A DNA stretch of 64,000 bases from Sphingomonas sp. (GTDB lineage: Bacteria > Pseudomonadota > Alphaproteobacteria > Sphingomonadales > Sphingomonadaceae). A model generated the notes under the pieces. It saw only the letters and a program-made list of their open reading frames with translations, was not told where the DNA came from and made no database searches. The stretch is from assembly GCF_017745215.1 (NCBI RefSeq), contig NZ_JAGHZV010000001.1, positions 62,001 through 126,000 of the forward strand, read 5' to 3'. The position numbers and the translations under genes are program-made. Within the stretch, counting starts at the first letter, position 1; every line of letters starts with the position of its first letter. Below, one piece after another: positions 16,917 to 26,277 of the stretch.

Positions 16917-17867
16917 TCAGGCCGCTTCGAGCCCGCGGGGGAGCTTGAAGACGATGTTCTCGTCCACCGTCTCGACTTCGCGTTCGCTGACGTCGAAGCG
17001 CTCGCCGATCCGATCGACCAGCTCGCGCACCAGCAGCTCCGGCGCCGAGGCGCCCGCGGTGATGCCCACGGCCTTGACGCCATCGAGCCAGGCGAAGTCG
17101 AGGTCGGCGGCGCGCTGGATCAGCCGCGCGGGCGTGCCGAACCGCTCGGCGACTTCGACCAGCCGCAGCGAGTTCGAGCTGTTCGGCGCGCCGATCACCA
17201 GCACCAGGTCGACCTGCGGCGCGATCGCCTTGACCGCGCCCTGGCGGTTCGAGGTGGCGTAGCAGATGTCGTCGGCGCCCGGCGCCTGGATCGCGGGGAA
17301 GCGGCGCTTGAGCACCTCGAGCACCGCGGCGGTGTCGTCGACCGAGAGCGTGGTCTGGGTGAGGAAGGCGAGGTTGCCCGGATCGGCGGGCGCCAGCGCC
17401 TCGGCATCGTCGGCGGTCTCGATCAGCGTCATCGCGCCTGCGGGGACCTGGCCGAAGGTGCCGGTCACCTCGGGATGGCCGGCGTGCCCCACGAACAGGA
17501 TGTGCTTGCCCGCCGCGACCAGCCGCTCGGCCTGGCGATGGACCTTGGAGACGAGCGGGCACGTCGCGTCGAGATAGGAGAGCCCGCGCTCGGCCGCCTT
17601 GGCGGGCACCGCCTTGGGCACGCCGTGCGCCGAGAAGACCACCGGCACGTCGTCGGGCACCTGGTCGAGCTCCTCGACGAAGATCGCGCCCTTGGCCTTC
17701 AGGCTGTCGACGACGAACTTGTTGTGGACGATCTCGTGGCGGACATAGACCGGCGGGCCGTATTTCTCGATCGCCAGCTCGACGATGCGAATCGCACGGT
17801 CGACACCCGCGCAGAAGCCCCGCGGAGCGGCGATGAGCAAGTCGATGGACGGCCTTATTCCGGACAT
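16917..17867 (-). CDS. ispH: 4-hydroxy-3-methylbut-2-enyl diphosphate reductase
   Basis: A 316-residue iron-sulfur enzyme of the last step of the MEP isoprenoid pathway, making IPP and DMAPP. The three cluster Cys are visible: [13 protein letters not shown] (Cys19), [13 protein letters not shown] and [24 protein letters not shown] and [13 protein letters not shown] carry substrate-binding residues, and [10 protein letters not shown] lies in the middle of the protein. The start at 17867 matches family length. Confidence 0.97.
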   Translation of the reverse strand: MSGIRPSIDLLIAAPRGFCAGVDRAIRIVELAIEKYGPPVYVRHEIVHNKFVVDSLKAKGAIFVEELDQVPDDVPVVFSAHGVPKAVPAKAAERGLSYLDATCPLVSKVHRQAERLVAAGKHILFVGHAGHPEVTGTFGQVPAGAMTLIETADDAEALAPADPGNLAFLTQTTLSVDDTAAVLEVLKRRFPAIQAPGADDICYATSNRQGAVKAIAPQVDLVLVIGAPNSSNSLRLVEVAERFGTPARLIQRAADLDFAWLDGVKAVGITAGASAPELLVRELVDRIGERFDVSEREVETVDENIVFKLPRGLEAA

Positions 17868-17979
17868 GCCGCGTCCCTACGCGATTGCTTGCACCGGCGG
17901 AAGGCGCTTCCTATGGTGCGTCCGTTTCCGGGCCGGGGCTCAACGCCGCTGGCCCGTTTGTCTTGTGAAAGGTTGCCTC

Positions 17980-18630
17980 GTGACACCCGCCAAGCTTGCT
18001 CTTCCGCTCCTCGGCCTCGCGCTCCTCGCCGGATGCAAGCAGACCGGCGACATCGCCGTGGACGGCGGAGTGGGCATCACGTCGGTGCGCTCGGCGTGCC
18101 CGCGCGTCGCGGTGCCGATGGGCACGGGCGACGTCACGCTGTTCGACCCGGCCGACAGCCGCGAGGCGCAGGCGATCGACGTCGAGGCGACGCTCACCAA
18201 TGTCGCGGCGAGCTGCGCCGACGGCCAGGGCGCGCAGGTGCTCACCACGGTCAATTTCGCGGTCCTCGCCAATCGCCGCGACGCGGGCCCTGCGCGCGAC
18301 GTGACCTTGCCCTATTTCGTCACGCTGGTGCGCGGCGGCTCGTCGGTGGTCGCCAAGAGCGTCGGCCATGTGACGATCCACTTCGACGCCGGCCAGACGC
18401 GCGCGAGCGCGACCGGGACCGGCAGCGCGCAGGTCGCGCGTTCTGCGGCGACGCTGCCCGAGGACGTGCGCCGCCGCCTCACCCGCAAGCGCAAGGCGGG
18501 CAATGAGGACGCGGCGATGGACCCGCTGTCCGATCCCTCGATTCGCGACGCGGTCCGCTCGGCGACCTTCGAGGCGCTGGTCGGCTTCCAGCTGACCGAC
18601 GACCAGCTGAAGTACAACGTCACGCGCTGA
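17980..18630 (+). CDS. predicted lipoprotein of unknown function
   Basis: A 216-residue protein, starting at GTG 17980 with GAAAGG 7 nt upstream; the longer frame beginning at 17785 would overlap ispH on the other strand and place the signal sequence internally. The N-terminus VTPAKLALPLLGLALLAGC has a lipobox with Cys19. The middle is beta-rich (EAQAIDVEATLTNVAASCADG, ITSVRSACPRVAVPMG). A Lys/Arg-rich patch (RRRLTRKRKAGNED) precedes a conserved-looking tail EALVGFQLTDDQLKYNVTR. The protein is probably anchored in the envelope; I do not recognise a named family. Confidence 0.8.
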   Translation: MTPAKLALPLLGLALLAGCKQTGDIAVDGGVGITSVRSACPRVAVPMGTGDVTLFDPADSREAQAIDVEATLTNVAASCADGQGAQVLTTVNFAVLANRRDAGPARDVTLPYFVTLVRGGSSVVAKSVGHVTIHFDAGQTRASATGTGSAQVARSAATLPEDVRRRLTRKRKAGNEDAAMDPLSDPSIRDAVRSATFEALVGFQLTDDQLKYNVTR

Positions 18631-18650
18631 CGTCTCCGAATTTCCAGAAC

Positions 18651-18732
18651 CGTCATCCCGGCGAAAGCCGGGACCCAGGAGTCGCGGGCGATTCCCTGGT
18701 GGCTCTGGGTCCCGGCTTTCGCCGGGATGACG
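18651..18732. repeat. REPIN-like palindromic repeat, copy 4
   Basis: Two inverted TCCCGGC-GAAA-GCCGGGA hairpins between CGTCATCC and GGATGACG, with a variable 25-nt centre. It lies 21 nt after the lipoprotein stop and about 100 nt before the glycine riboswitch. Confidence 0.9.
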
Positions 18733-18837
18733 ACTTGGGCGGCTGCACGTTGTGCAACTGCACAATCGCCGGTTGACTCGCCTCCCTCCGCCCGCCAAGT
18801 CTGGCTGCGTCGATGGTGGTTCGCCGCCATGGGCACG

Positions 18838-19026
18838 CGCGGGAGAGACCCCGGACCTGATCCGGGGCGCCGAAGGAGCAACCGCCCCGGAATCTCTCAG
18901 GCACAAGGGACCGCGCGCGCACGACACTCTGGAAAGCGCTGCTCCGGCAAGGGGCGGCCACCGAAGGGGTAACCGCGGACCCGGTCCGTGGGAAAGCTCT
19001 CAGGTTTCCGTGACAGAGGGGGCGAC
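18838..19026 (+). promoter_or_regulatory. tandem glycine riboswitch
   Basis: Two consecutive glycine aptamers. The first has GGGAGAGACC at 18841, CGCCGAAGGAGCAACCGCC at 18870-18887 and TCTCTCAGGCACAAGGGACC. The second has CACCGAAGGGGTAACCGC at 18959-18976 and AGCTCTCAGGTTTCCGTGAC then AGAGGGGG. These are the conserved cores of this riboswitch class, which switches on glycine degradation when glycine is abundant. The next gene, gcvT, starts 65 nt downstream. Between them (19046-19088) GGCGC/GCGCC, CGGA/TCCG and TCGAG/CTCGA can pair into a hairpin that buries the GGAG ribosome site at 19081, suggesting translational control. Confidence 0.95.
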
Positions 19027-19091
19027 TGGCCGGATCGCGTCGACAGGCGCCGTGCGGATGGTCGAGTCCCTCGAATGTCCGGAGCGCCGCG

Positions 19092-20252
19092 ATGAGCCAC
19101 GAAGCCGAAACCCAGGATCCCGAGATCGAGCTGCAGGCGCTGCCCCTCGACGCCTGGCACCGCGTCCGCGGCGGCCGGATGGTGCCCTTCGCGGGCTATC
19201 ACATGCCGGTCCAGTACGAAGGCATCATGGCCGAGCACCTCTGGACGCGCGAGCATGCCGGGCTGTTCGACGTCAGCCACATGGGCCAGCTGCTGTTCAG
19301 CGGCGAGGACGCCGACAAGTCGCTCGAAACCTTGCTCCCCGGCGAGATCCAGGCCCTCGGCGAGGGGCGGATGCGCTATTCGCTGCTGCTCGCCGAAAAC
19401 GGCGGCATCCATGACGATTTGATGGTCACGCGCCTCCCCGCAGCCAATGCCTTCGAGGCGGGGGCGCGAGACTTCTACATGGTCGTCAACGGCGCGACGA
19501 AGTGGGACGACATCGGCGTGTTCCGCGAGCTGCTGCCCGACGAGGTGGGCATGAGCCATCTCGACGAGCAGGCGCTGCTCGCGCTCCAGGGACCTGAGGC
19601 AGTGACCGCGCTCGAACGCGTGGTGCCGGGCGTCTCCGGCCTCGTGTTCATGACCGCGGCCGCGTTCGAATGGCAGGGCAACCCGATCTGGGTCAGCCGC
19701 TCGGGCTATACCGGCGAGGACGGGTTCGAGATATCGATTCCCGGCGAAGCGGCCGAAGCCTTTGCCGACGCGCTGTGCGCGCAACCCGAGGTCAAGCCGA
19801 TCGGCCTCGGCGCGCGCGATTCGCTGCGGCTCGAGGCGGGGCTGCCGCTCTACGGCCACGACCTCGACCTCGACACCACCCCGGTCGCCGCCGACCTCGG
19901 CTTCGCGCTCTCGAAGCGCCGCCGCGAGCAGGGCGGCTTCGCGGGCGCCGAGCGCATCCTGATGGAGCTCCGCGACGGCGCGATCCAGAAGCGCGTCGGC
20001 CTGATCGTCGAGGGCCGCCAGCCCGTGCGCGAAGGCGCGATGGTGCTCGACGGCGACGAGAACGAAGTCGGCAAGGTCACCTCGGGCGGGTTCGCGCCGT
20101 CGGTGCAGCAGCCGATCGCCATGGCCTATGTGCCGCTCGCGCTCGCGACGCCGGGCACGCGCGTCACGCTCGCGCAGCGCGGCAAGATTCATCACGGGGA
20201 AGTCGTGGCGATGCCCTTCGTCCCCCATCGCTACGTCCGAAAGGGAGCCTGA
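19092..20252 (+). CDS. gcvT: glycine cleavage system T protein (aminomethyltransferase)
   Basis: A 386-residue tetrahydrofolate-dependent enzyme that releases ammonia from the aminomethyl-lipoyl arm of GcvH and forms methylene-THF. The N-terminal half has [20 protein letters not shown] and [24 protein letters not shown] holds the conserved Asp region. [13 protein letters not shown] and [20 protein letters not shown] follow, then the C-terminal barrel. GGAG at 19081-19084 is the ribosome site, 7 nt before ATG 19092. First gene of the gcv operon, under the glycine riboswitch. Confidence 0.97.
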   Translation: MSHEAETQDPEIELQALPLDAWHRVRGGRMVPFAGYHMPVQYEGIMAEHLWTREHAGLFDVSHMGQLLFSGEDADKSLETLLPGEIQALGEGRMRYSLLLAENGGIHDDLMVTRLPAANAFEAGARDFYMVVNGATKWDDIGVFRELLPDEVGMSHLDEQALLALQGPEAVTALERVVPGVSGLVFMTAAAFEWQGNPIWVSRSGYTGEDGFEISIPGEAAEAFADALCAQPEVKPIGLGARDSLRLEAGLPLYGHDLDLDTTPVAADLGFALSKRRREQGGFAGAERILMELRDGAIQKRVGLIVEGRQPVREGAMVLDGDENEVGKVTSGGFAPSVQQPIAMAYVPLALATPGTRVTLAQRGKIHHGEVVAMPFVPHRYVRKGA

Positions 20253-20253
20253 C

Positions 20254-20625
20254 ATGAGCCGTTATTTCACCGAGGACCATGAGTGGATCGACGTCGACGG
20301 CGACATCGGCACGGTGGGCATCACCGACTATGCTCAGAGCCAGCTCGGCGACATCGTGTTCGTCGAGGTGCCCGAGGAGGGCAAGGAAGTCGGCAAGGGC
20401 GACGACGCCGCGGTGGTCGAAAGCGTGAAGGCGGCGTCGGACGTCTATTCGCCGGTCTCGGGCACGGTGCTCGAAGGCAATGCCGACCTCGCCGACAACC
20501 CCGCGCTGGTCAACGAGGACCCCGAGGGCGAGGGCTGGTTCTTCAAGCTGACGCTGAGCGATACCAGCGAGCTCGACGGGCTGATGGACGAGACCAAGTA
20601 CCAGGCGTTCGTCAGCAAGCTGTGA
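20254..20625 (+). CDS. gcvH: glycine cleavage system H protein
   Basis: A 123-residue lipoyl carrier that shuttles the methylamine group between GcvP and Gcv[20 protein letters not shown] contains the lipoyl-lysine, Lys59. The ATG at 20254 follows the gcvT stop by 1 nt, with AAGGGAG ahead of it inside the end of gcvT. Length is standard. Confidence 0.97.
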   Translation: MSRYFTEDHEWIDVDGDIGTVGITDYAQSQLGDIVFVEVPEEGKEVGKGDDAAVVESVKAASDVYSPVSGTVLEGNADLADNPALVNEDPEGEGWFFKLTLSDTSELDGLMDETKYQAFVSKL

Positions 20626-20630
20626 CCTAA

Positions 20631-20742
20631 AAGCCCCTCCCCTTCAGGGGAGGGGTTGGGGTGGGGGCTGTCCACGGGCACGTCGGTCTCGGTGAGACCC
20701 ACAGGCCCCACCCCCAACCCCTCCCCTGAAGGGGAGGGGCTT
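20631..20742. repeat. G-rich long inverted repeat between gcvH and gcvPA
   Basis: Two ~41-nt arms that are near-perfect inverted copies: the left arm starts AAGCCCCTCCCCTTCAGGGG and the right arm ends in its complement. They are separated by 29 nt that hold a small GGTCTC/GAGACC hairpin. Each arm itself contains a CCCCTCCCC-TTCA-GGGGAGGGG hairpin. A short single copy of the core is at 35742. Inside the gcv mRNA, this could affect the relative amount of GcvP. Confidence 0.85.
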
Positions 20743-20757
20743 CGGAGAATTGATGGA

Positions 20758-22116
20758 ATGCGCTACTTACCCCTGACCCAGACCGACCGCGAGGCGATGC
20801 TCGCGACGATCGGCGCCAAGTCGATCGATGACCTGTTCGTCGACGTCCCCGAGGCCGCAGTGCTCGACGGGCCGATCCACGGCCTGCCGCCCCACGCGAG
20901 CGAGCTCGCGGTCGAGCGCCACATGTCGGCGCTGGCGAAGAAGAACCTCGCCGCCGGCGACGCGCCCTTTTTCCTCGGCTGCGGCGCCTATCGCCACCAT
21001 GTGCCGGCCTCGGTCGATCATCTCATCCAGCGCGGCGAGTTCCTCACCGCCTATACGCCCTACCAGCCCGAGATCGCGCAGGGCACGCTGCAGATGATGT
21101 TCGAGTTCCAGTCGCAAGTGGCGCGGCTGCTCGGCTGCGACGTGGCGAACGCCTCGATGTACGACGGCTCGACCGCGTGCTGGGAAGCGATCGTGATGGC
21201 GCGGCGCGTGACGAAGCGCGGCAAGGCGATCCTCTCGAGCGGGCTCCATCCGCACTATGTCTCGGTCGCGAAGACGATGGCGAAGTTCACCGGCGACCAG
21301 CTGGTGACTGCGCTGCCGACGCTCTCGCCCGAGCCCGACACGCTCGACCTGATCAACGCGATCGACGCCGAGACCTCGTGCGTCGTCGTCCAATATCCCG
21401 ACATCCTCGGCCGCATCGAGGACATGAGCGCGCTCGCCGAGGCCTGCCACGCCAACAAGGCGCTGCTCGTCGCAGTGGTGACCGAGCCGGTGGCGCTGGG
21501 CGCGATCCGGTCACCCGGCGAGATGGGCGCGGACATCGTCGTGGGCGAGGGCCAGTCGATCGGAGTCGGCCTCCAGTTCGGCGGGCCCTATGTCGGCCTC
21601 TTCGCCTGCTCGGAGAAGCTGGTGCGCCAGATGCCCGGCCGCTTGTGCGGCGAGACCGTCGATGCCGAGGGCAAGCGCGGTTTCGTGCTCACCCTCTCGA
21701 CCCGCGAGCAGCATATCCGCCGCGAGAAGGCGACGTCGAACATCTGCACCAGCTCGGTGCTGTGCGCGCTCGCCTGGTCGATCCACATGACGCTGCTCGG
21801 CGAGAAGGGCCTGCGTCGGCTCGCCGAGGCCAACCATGTCGCCGCCAGCGCCGCCGCAGACCGGCTCGCCGAAGTCGACGGGGTCGAGCTGGTGACCGAC
21901 CGTTTCTTCAACGAATTCACGCTGAAGCTTTCGAAGGAGGCCCGCCCCGTGGTGCGCGAGCTTGCCGACAAGGGCATCCTGGCCGGCGTCTCGCTCGGCC
22001 GGCTCTATCCGGGCGCGACCGACCTGGCCAACGGCCTCGTCATCGCGGTGACCGAGACGACCACCGAGGAGGACGTCGAGACGCTTGCCTCCGCGCTCGA
22101 GGAGGTGCTGGCATGA
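20758..22116 (+). CDS. gcvPA: glycine dehydrogenase (decarboxylating) subunit 1
   Basis: A 452-residue subunit of split GcvP, which decarboxylates glycine with PLP and loads the methylamine on GcvH. Start ATG 20758 ([15 protein letters not shown]) with GGAG 10 nt upstream; the longer frame upstream runs through the inverted repeat and is rejected. [49 protein letters not shown] and [20 protein letters not shown] are strong family signatures. Stop overlaps gcvPB ATG by 4 nt. Confidence 0.96.
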   Translation: MRYLPLTQTDREAMLATIGAKSIDDLFVDVPEAAVLDGPIHGLPPHASELAVERHMSALAKKNLAAGDAPFFLGCGAYRHHVPASVDHLIQRGEFLTAYTPYQPEIAQGTLQMMFEFQSQVARLLGCDVANASMYDGSTACWEAIVMARRVTKRGKAILSSGLHPHYVSVAKTMAKFTGDQLVTALPTLSPEPDTLDLINAIDAETSCVVVQYPDILGRIEDMSALAEACHANKALLVAVVTEPVALGAIRSPGEMGADIVVGEGQSIGVGLQFGGPYVGLFACSEKLVRQMPGRLCGETVDAEGKRGFVLTLSTREQHIRREKATSNICTSSVLCALAWSIHMTLLGEKGLRRLAEANHVAASAAADRLAEVDGVELVTDRFFNEFTLKLSKEARPVVRELADKGILAGVSLGRLYPGATDLANGLVIAVTETTTEEDVETLASALEEVLA

Positions 22117-23681
22117 CGATCAACCAGAGCGGCTGGCGCCCCACCACCCCGCAAGCAGGCACGGGCAGCGACGAGACCTTCACCGGCAACCGCGCGCTGA
22201 TGCTCGAGGAGCCGCTGATCTTCGAGATCGGCGGGCCCGACACCACCGGCGTCGACTTCGCCGAGGCGCCTTCGGGCAAGTCGCGGCTCGGCGGGCTCGA
22301 GCGCGCTGCGCCGATCGGCCTGCCGGGGCTGAGCGAGCCCGAGACGGTGCGCCACTATACGCGGCTCAGCCGACAGAATTACGCGATCGACCTGGGGCTT
22401 TTCCCGCTCGGCTCGTGCACGATGAAGCACAATCCGCGCCTCAACGAGCGGATGGCGCGGCTGCCCGGCTTCGCCGACGTCCACCCGCTCGCGCCGGTCG
22501 ACACAGTGCTGGGCGCGCTGGAAGTCATCCACCAGCTCGCGCACTGGCTGGTGACGCTCACCGGCATGCACAGCGTCGCGATGAGCCCCAAGGCCGGCGC
22601 GCATGGCGAGCTCTGCGGCATCCTCGCGATCCGCGGTGCACTCGAGGCGATGGGGCAGGGGCACCGCAAGGTGCTGCTCGTCCCCGAGAGCGCGCACGGC
22701 ACCAACCCCGCCACCGCGGCGTTCGCGGGCTTCAGCGTCGAGGACATTCCCGCCACCGACGAGGGGCGCGTGAACCTCGAGGCGCTCAAGATGCGGCTCG
22801 GGCCCGATGTCGCCGGCGTGATGATCACCAACCCCAACACCTGCGGCCTGTTCGAGCGCGAGATGCGCGCGATCTCGGACGCGGTGCATGCGGCGGGCGG
22901 CTTCGTCTATTGCGACGGCGCCAATTTCAACGCGATCGTCGGCCGCGTGCGCCCGGGCGACCTCGGCATCGATGCGATGCACATCAACCTGCACAAGACC
23001 TTCTCGACTCCGCACGGCGGCGGCGGGCCGGGCTCGGGGCCGGTGGTGTTCTCCGAGGCGCTGTCGCCCTTCGCGCCCTTGCCCTTCGTCGAGAAGACCG
23101 AGGAGGGCTTCCGGTTGGTGGAAGAGGAGACGGCCGAGGAACATCATGCCGACAGCTTCGGCCGGATGGTGGCCTTCCACGGCCAGATGGGGATGTTCAC
23201 CCGCGCGCTGACGTACATCCTCAGCCACGGCGCCGATGGCCTCCGCCAGGTCGCCGAGGATTCGGTGCTCAACGCCAATTACATCCTGCGCGCGATGGAG
23301 GACGTGCTCGACGCGCCGTTCGGCAAGTCGGGGCCGTGCATGCACGAGGCGATCTTCTCCGATGCGGGCTTCCCCGAGGGCTTCTCGACGATCGATGTCG
23401 CCAAGGCGCTGATCGACGAGGGCTTCCACCCGATGACGATGTACTTCCCGCTGGTGGTGCACGGCGCAATGCTGGTCGAGCCGACCGAGACCGAGTCGAA
23501 GGCAAGCCTCGACCAGTTCATCGGCGCGTTCCGCTCGGTGGCGGCGCGCGCGAAGAACGGCGACCCGGCGCTCAAGACCGCGCCGCACTTCGCCCCGCGG
23601 CGCCGGCTGGACGAGACGCTGGCGGCGCGCAAGCCGGTGCTGGCGTGGAAGGATCCGGTTGCGGCTGAGGCGGCGGAATAG
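22113..23681 (+). CDS. gcvPB: glycine dehydrogenase (decarboxylating) subunit 2
   Basis: A 522-residue PLP subunit of split Gcv[21 protein letters not shown] carries the PLP-binding Lys295, and [20 protein letters not shown] and [14 protein letters not shown] are family signatures. The ATG at 22113 overlaps the gcvPA stop (ATGA), giving a tight coupling of the two subunits. It is the last gene of the gcv operon; a REPIN-type repeat follows. Confidence 0.97.
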   Translation: MTINQSGWRPTTPQAGTGSDETFTGNRALMLEEPLIFEIGGPDTTGVDFAEAPSGKSRLGGLERAAPIGLPGLSEPETVRHYTRLSRQNYAIDLGLFPLGSCTMKHNPRLNERMARLPGFADVHPLAPVDTVLGALEVIHQLAHWLVTLTGMHSVAMSPKAGAHGELCGILAIRGALEAMGQGHRKVLLVPESAHGTNPATAAFAGFSVEDIPATDEGRVNLEALKMRLGPDVAGVMITNPNTCGLFEREMRAISDAVHAAGGFVYCDGANFNAIVGRVRPGDLGIDAMHINLHKTFSTPHGGGGPGSGPVVFSEALSPFAPLPFVEKTEEGFRLVEEETAEEHHADSFGRMVAFHGQMGMFTRALTYILSHGADGLRQVAEDSVLNANYILRAMEDVLDAPFGKSGPCMHEAIFSDAGFPEGFSTIDVAKALIDEGFHPMTMYFPLVVHGAMLVEPTETESKASLDQFIGAFRSVAARAKNGDPALKTAPHFAPRRRLDETLAARKPVLAWKDPVAAEAAE

Positions 23682-23706
23682 TCGTTCCGGTCGCCTCATC
23701 CCCGAC

Positions 23707-23841
23707 CGTCATCCCGGCGAAAGCCGGGACCCAGGGTTGCAAAGGACGTTGCTCGCGGCCCTGGGTCCCGGCTTTCGCCGGGATGACGTCAGACGGGGAG
23801 TCCGTTCAACAAGTGACGACACACCCAAGTTCAGGGTGACG
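23707..23841. repeat. REPIN-like repeat copy 5 with right flanking motif
   Basis: Core palindrome 23707-23788, followed at 23816-23841 by GACGACACACCCAAGTTCAG, the inverted form of the flanking motif seen left of copies 2 and 6. It lies between gcvPB and the convergent kptA. Confidence 0.9.
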
Positions 23842-23865
23842 GTCTATCGATGAGATGGATCGAGG

Positions 23866-24399
23866 CTAAACCCGCTCGATGAACTCGGGCGGCACCGCGT
23901 CCGCCAGCCACACCCCGTTGCTCGACAGCCGGAACACCGCTCCGCCGCGCGCCATCGCGCCGGCCGCCACGCGCAGGATCACCGGCGCCCCGCGCCGCTC
24001 GCCGACCCTGGTCGCGGTCGCGACGTCGGGCGAGAGATGGACATGGTGCCGCGCCATCGGCTTCAGCCCTTCGCCCAGGATCGCGTCGAGGAAACGTTCG
24101 ACCGTGCCGTGGAACAGGAACTCGGGCGGCTCGGTCACCGGCCAGTCGAGGTCGACCGCGACCGAATGGCCCTGGCGCGCGCGGATCCAGGCGCCGTCGT
24201 CGGACAGCTCGAAGCGGCTCTTGTCGCTCTCGGCGACGGTGCGCCGGAGGTCCTCGATCCGGTCGGTCAGCCGCTCGCGTCCCAGCGCCGCCATCACGTC
24301 GTTCACCGGCGCCCAGCCGGCGTCGTCGAGCACCAGCCCGCCTGCCTCGGGGGCGTGGCGGAGCCAATAGGACAGGGTCTTCGAAAGTTCCTTGCTCAT
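23866..24399 (-). CDS. kptA: RNA 2'-phosphotransferase, Tpt1/KptA family
   Basis: A 177-residue NAD-dependent enzyme that transfers a 2'-phosphate from RNA to NAD+. SKTLSYWLRHAPEAGGLVLD with Arg14-His15 and DDAGWAPVNDVMAAL form the N-terminal half. FHGTVERFLDAILGEGLKPM and MARHHVHLSPDVATATRVG form the NAD-binding half. The start ATG 24399 matches the usual MSKELSKTLSYWLRH beginning. In eukaryotes the family finishes tRNA splicing; its natural substrate in bacteria without that pathway is unclear. It is a single-gene unit. Confidence 0.93.
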   Translation of the reverse strand: MSKELSKTLSYWLRHAPEAGGLVLDDAGWAPVNDVMAALGRERLTDRIEDLRRTVAESDKSRFELSDDGAWIRARQGHSVAVDLDWPVTEPPEFLFHGTVERFLDAILGEGLKPMARHHVHLSPDVATATRVGERRGAPVILRVAAGAMARGGAVFRLSSNGVWLADAVPPEFIERV

Positions 24400-24437
24400 G
24401 GGACCAGGCTCCGGCGCGCCGGTCGGCTCGGCGCGGA

Positions 24438-24596
24438 TTGCAAAATAGGATTTCGTGCGCTTCGCTCGCCGGCATGACGCCGAACCGCACTCTTTCCGCG
24501 CGCCGATTGCCTGTTTCGCCGGAAGCAGGGCCGGATTTCCCGCGACGGGTCGTGACTCTTGTGACTCTTGGGCCCGATCGGCGGCGGCGACTCGGC
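24438..24596. repeat. ~150-bp repeated intergenic element, copy A
   Basis: Begins with TTGCAA..TAGGATTTCG, contains a tandem GTGACTCTTGTGACTCTT at 24552-24569 after CGCGACGGGT, and ends with GCGACTCGGC. A diverged inverted copy with the same blocks in the same order is at 41578-41723. No ORF with coding support. It fills the space between kptA and the methyltransferase gene. Confidence 0.75.
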
Positions 24597-25070
24597 TCAG
24601 ATCCAGCGGCGCACGTTCGCCTTGTATTGGCGATACGGCTCGCCGAAGCGCGATTCCAGGTAGCGTTCCTCGCGCTCGATCACTTCGCGCTCGATCACGA
24701 AGATCAGCGGGATCAGGCAGAGCAGTGCCACCAGGCTGTTCAGCACGATCGCGCAGCCTGCGTAGACCAGCGCCATGCCGAGATACATCGGGTTGCGCGT
24801 CCAGCGGTAGACGCCGTCGGTGACGAAGGCGGTGCTGCGCTTCCACGGCCGCGTCGCGGTGCCGGCCTTGCGGAACAGGCCGGCGGCGGTGAGCAGGATC
24901 GCGAAGCCCGCGACGATGCCGATCCAGCCGAGGTCGCGCAGTCCCCAGCCGCGCAGCGGGATGCCCGGCTGGCCGAGCAGCTTGCCCAGCGCCCAGCCCA
25001 CGACGAGCGTGCCGATGAACGCCACCGGCGGCGGAAAACGCACGCCCGCACTGTCCCGATCGATGTCCAT
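24597..25070 (-). CDS. isoprenylcysteine methyltransferase-like membrane protein
   Basis: A 157-residue membrane protein of the PEMT/ICMT-like family. Start ATG 25070 has GGGAGGG 4 nt upstream, better than the longer frame from 25169. TMs are near residues 14-30, 42-62 and a long pair around 95-125. The family signature is present: DGVYRWTRNPMYLGMALVY (SAM site, RNPMY) and EREVIEREERYLESRFGEPYRQYKANVRRWI. It is probably a SAM-dependent methyltransferase in the inner membrane acting on a lipid or small molecule; substrate unknown. Confidence 0.88.
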   Translation of the reverse strand: MDIDRDSAGVRFPPPVAFIGTLVVGWALGKLLGQPGIPLRGWGLRDLGWIGIVAGFAILLTAAGLFRKAGTATRPWKRSTAFVTDGVYRWTRNPMYLGMALVYAGCAIVLNSLVALLCLIPLIFVIEREVIEREERYLESRFGEPYRQYKANVRRWI

Positions 25071-25183
25071 TCGTCCCTCCCGGTCTCCCGCCGCGACCAT
25101 GGCGCGGGCGGTGCGATTCCGCAACGACGCGCGCGCGGCAAATCCCGCTTGCATCCAGTGTGGCGCCAAAGCAAGACACCGGC

Positions 25184-25699
25184 ATGACCCACACGCCGCC
25201 GAACCAATGGATCACCTTCGCCGTGACGGCGATCATCATCGCGATCGTGCTGGCGATCCGCCTGCCGCGGATGATGCGGCTGCGCCCGCTCAAGCCCGAG
25301 ATGCTGTGGATCGTGCCCGGCATCTACCTGGTGATCGTGAGCTTCGTCTTCTGGAGCCAGCCGCTGCGCAGCCCGCTCGGCTGGGGGTTGTGCGCGCTCG
25401 GGCTGGCCGCCGGCGCGGCGTTCGGTTGGCAGCGCGGACGGCTGACGCACATCAGCGTCCATCCCGAGGACGGGACGCTGATGCAGAAGGCTTCGCCCGC
25501 CGCGGTGATCTTCCTCGTCGCGCTGATCCTGATCCGCAACGGCGCGCGCCAGTTCGCGGTCTATGAGGGCGGCGGTCCCGAAGTCGCGATCCTCGCGACC
25601 GACGTGCTGCTGGTGTTTGCTTTGGGGATGCTCACGGTGCAGCGCATCGAGATGTACCTTCGCGCGCGCAGGCTGCTGGATCGAGCGCGGCCGGCATGA
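25184..25699 (+). CDS. CcdC-like / DUF1453 integral membrane protein
   Basis: A 171-residue protein with about five TMs (residues ~10-28, 41-60, 66-82, 107-124, 137-156). LRPLKPEMLWIVPGIYLV follows the first TM, which matches the pattern of the CcdC/DUF1453 family. Start ATG 25184 was preferred to 25160, whose extra residues would lie outside the family. Its stop overlaps the next gene's ATG by 4 nt. The family is linked by name to cytochrome c biogenesis, but its function is not established. Confidence 0.75.
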   Translation: MTHTPPNQWITFAVTAIIIAIVLAIRLPRMMRLRPLKPEMLWIVPGIYLVIVSFVFWSQPLRSPLGWGLCALGLAAGAAFGWQRGRLTHISVHPEDGTLMQKASPAAVIFLVALILIRNGARQFAVYEGGGPEVAILATDVLLVFALGMLTVQRIEMYLRARRLLDRARPA

Positions 25700-26277
25700 G
25701 GCGCCACGCGCCCGCGACCGAGCGCAACCGCGAGCCGATCGCCGAGGTGCTGGCGGCGGCGCTGCCCGCTGCCGGCCTCGTGCTCGAAGTCGCGAGCGGC
25801 ACCGGCGAGCATTGCGCCTGGTTCGCCGAACGCTTTCCGGCGCTGGACTGGCAGCCGAGCGATCCCGGCGCCGAGGACCGCGCCTCGATCACCGACTGGT
25901 GCGAAGGGCTGGCCAACGTCCTGCCGCCGCTCGCGCTCGACGCTTCGGCGGAGGCCTGGCCGATCGACCGGGCGGACGCGATCCTCTGCATCAACATGGT
26001 CCACATCAGCCCCTGGGCGGCGACGCTCGGGCTGCTCGCAGGTGCGCGGCGGCTGCTCGCGCCCGGCGCGCCGCTGATCCTCTACGGCCCCTATCGCGAG
26101 GCGGGCGTGCCCACCGCGCCGTCGAACGAAGCCTTCGAGCTGTGGCTCAAGGACAAGAGCCCCGGCTACGGCCTGCGTTTCGTCGAGGACGTGACCGCCG
26201 CGGCCAAGGGCTTCGCGCCGGCCGAGCGGGTGGCGATGCCCGCCAACAACCTCATGCTGCTGTATCGGCGCCAGTGA
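25696..26277 (+). CDS. DUF938 SAM-dependent methyltransferase-like protein
   Basis: A 193-residue cytoplasmic protein. APATERNREPIAEVLAAALP is the conserved DUF938 start, VLEVASGTGEHCAWFAERFP the SAM-binding glycine loop, and ADAILCINMVHISPW the post-strand-4 motif. PLILYGPYREAGVPTAPSNE is also typical. It is presumably a small-molecule methyltransferase; substrate unknown. The last 26 nt overlap the convergent DMT transporter gene. Confidence 0.88.
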   Translation: MRRHAPATERNREPIAEVLAAALPAAGLVLEVASGTGEHCAWFAERFPALDWQPSDPGAEDRASITDWCEGLANVLPPLALDASAEAWPIDRADAILCINMVHISPWAATLGLLAGARRLLAPGAPLILYGPYREAGVPTAPSNEAFELWLKDKSPGYGLRFVEDVTAAAKGFAPAERVAMPANNLMLLYRRQ

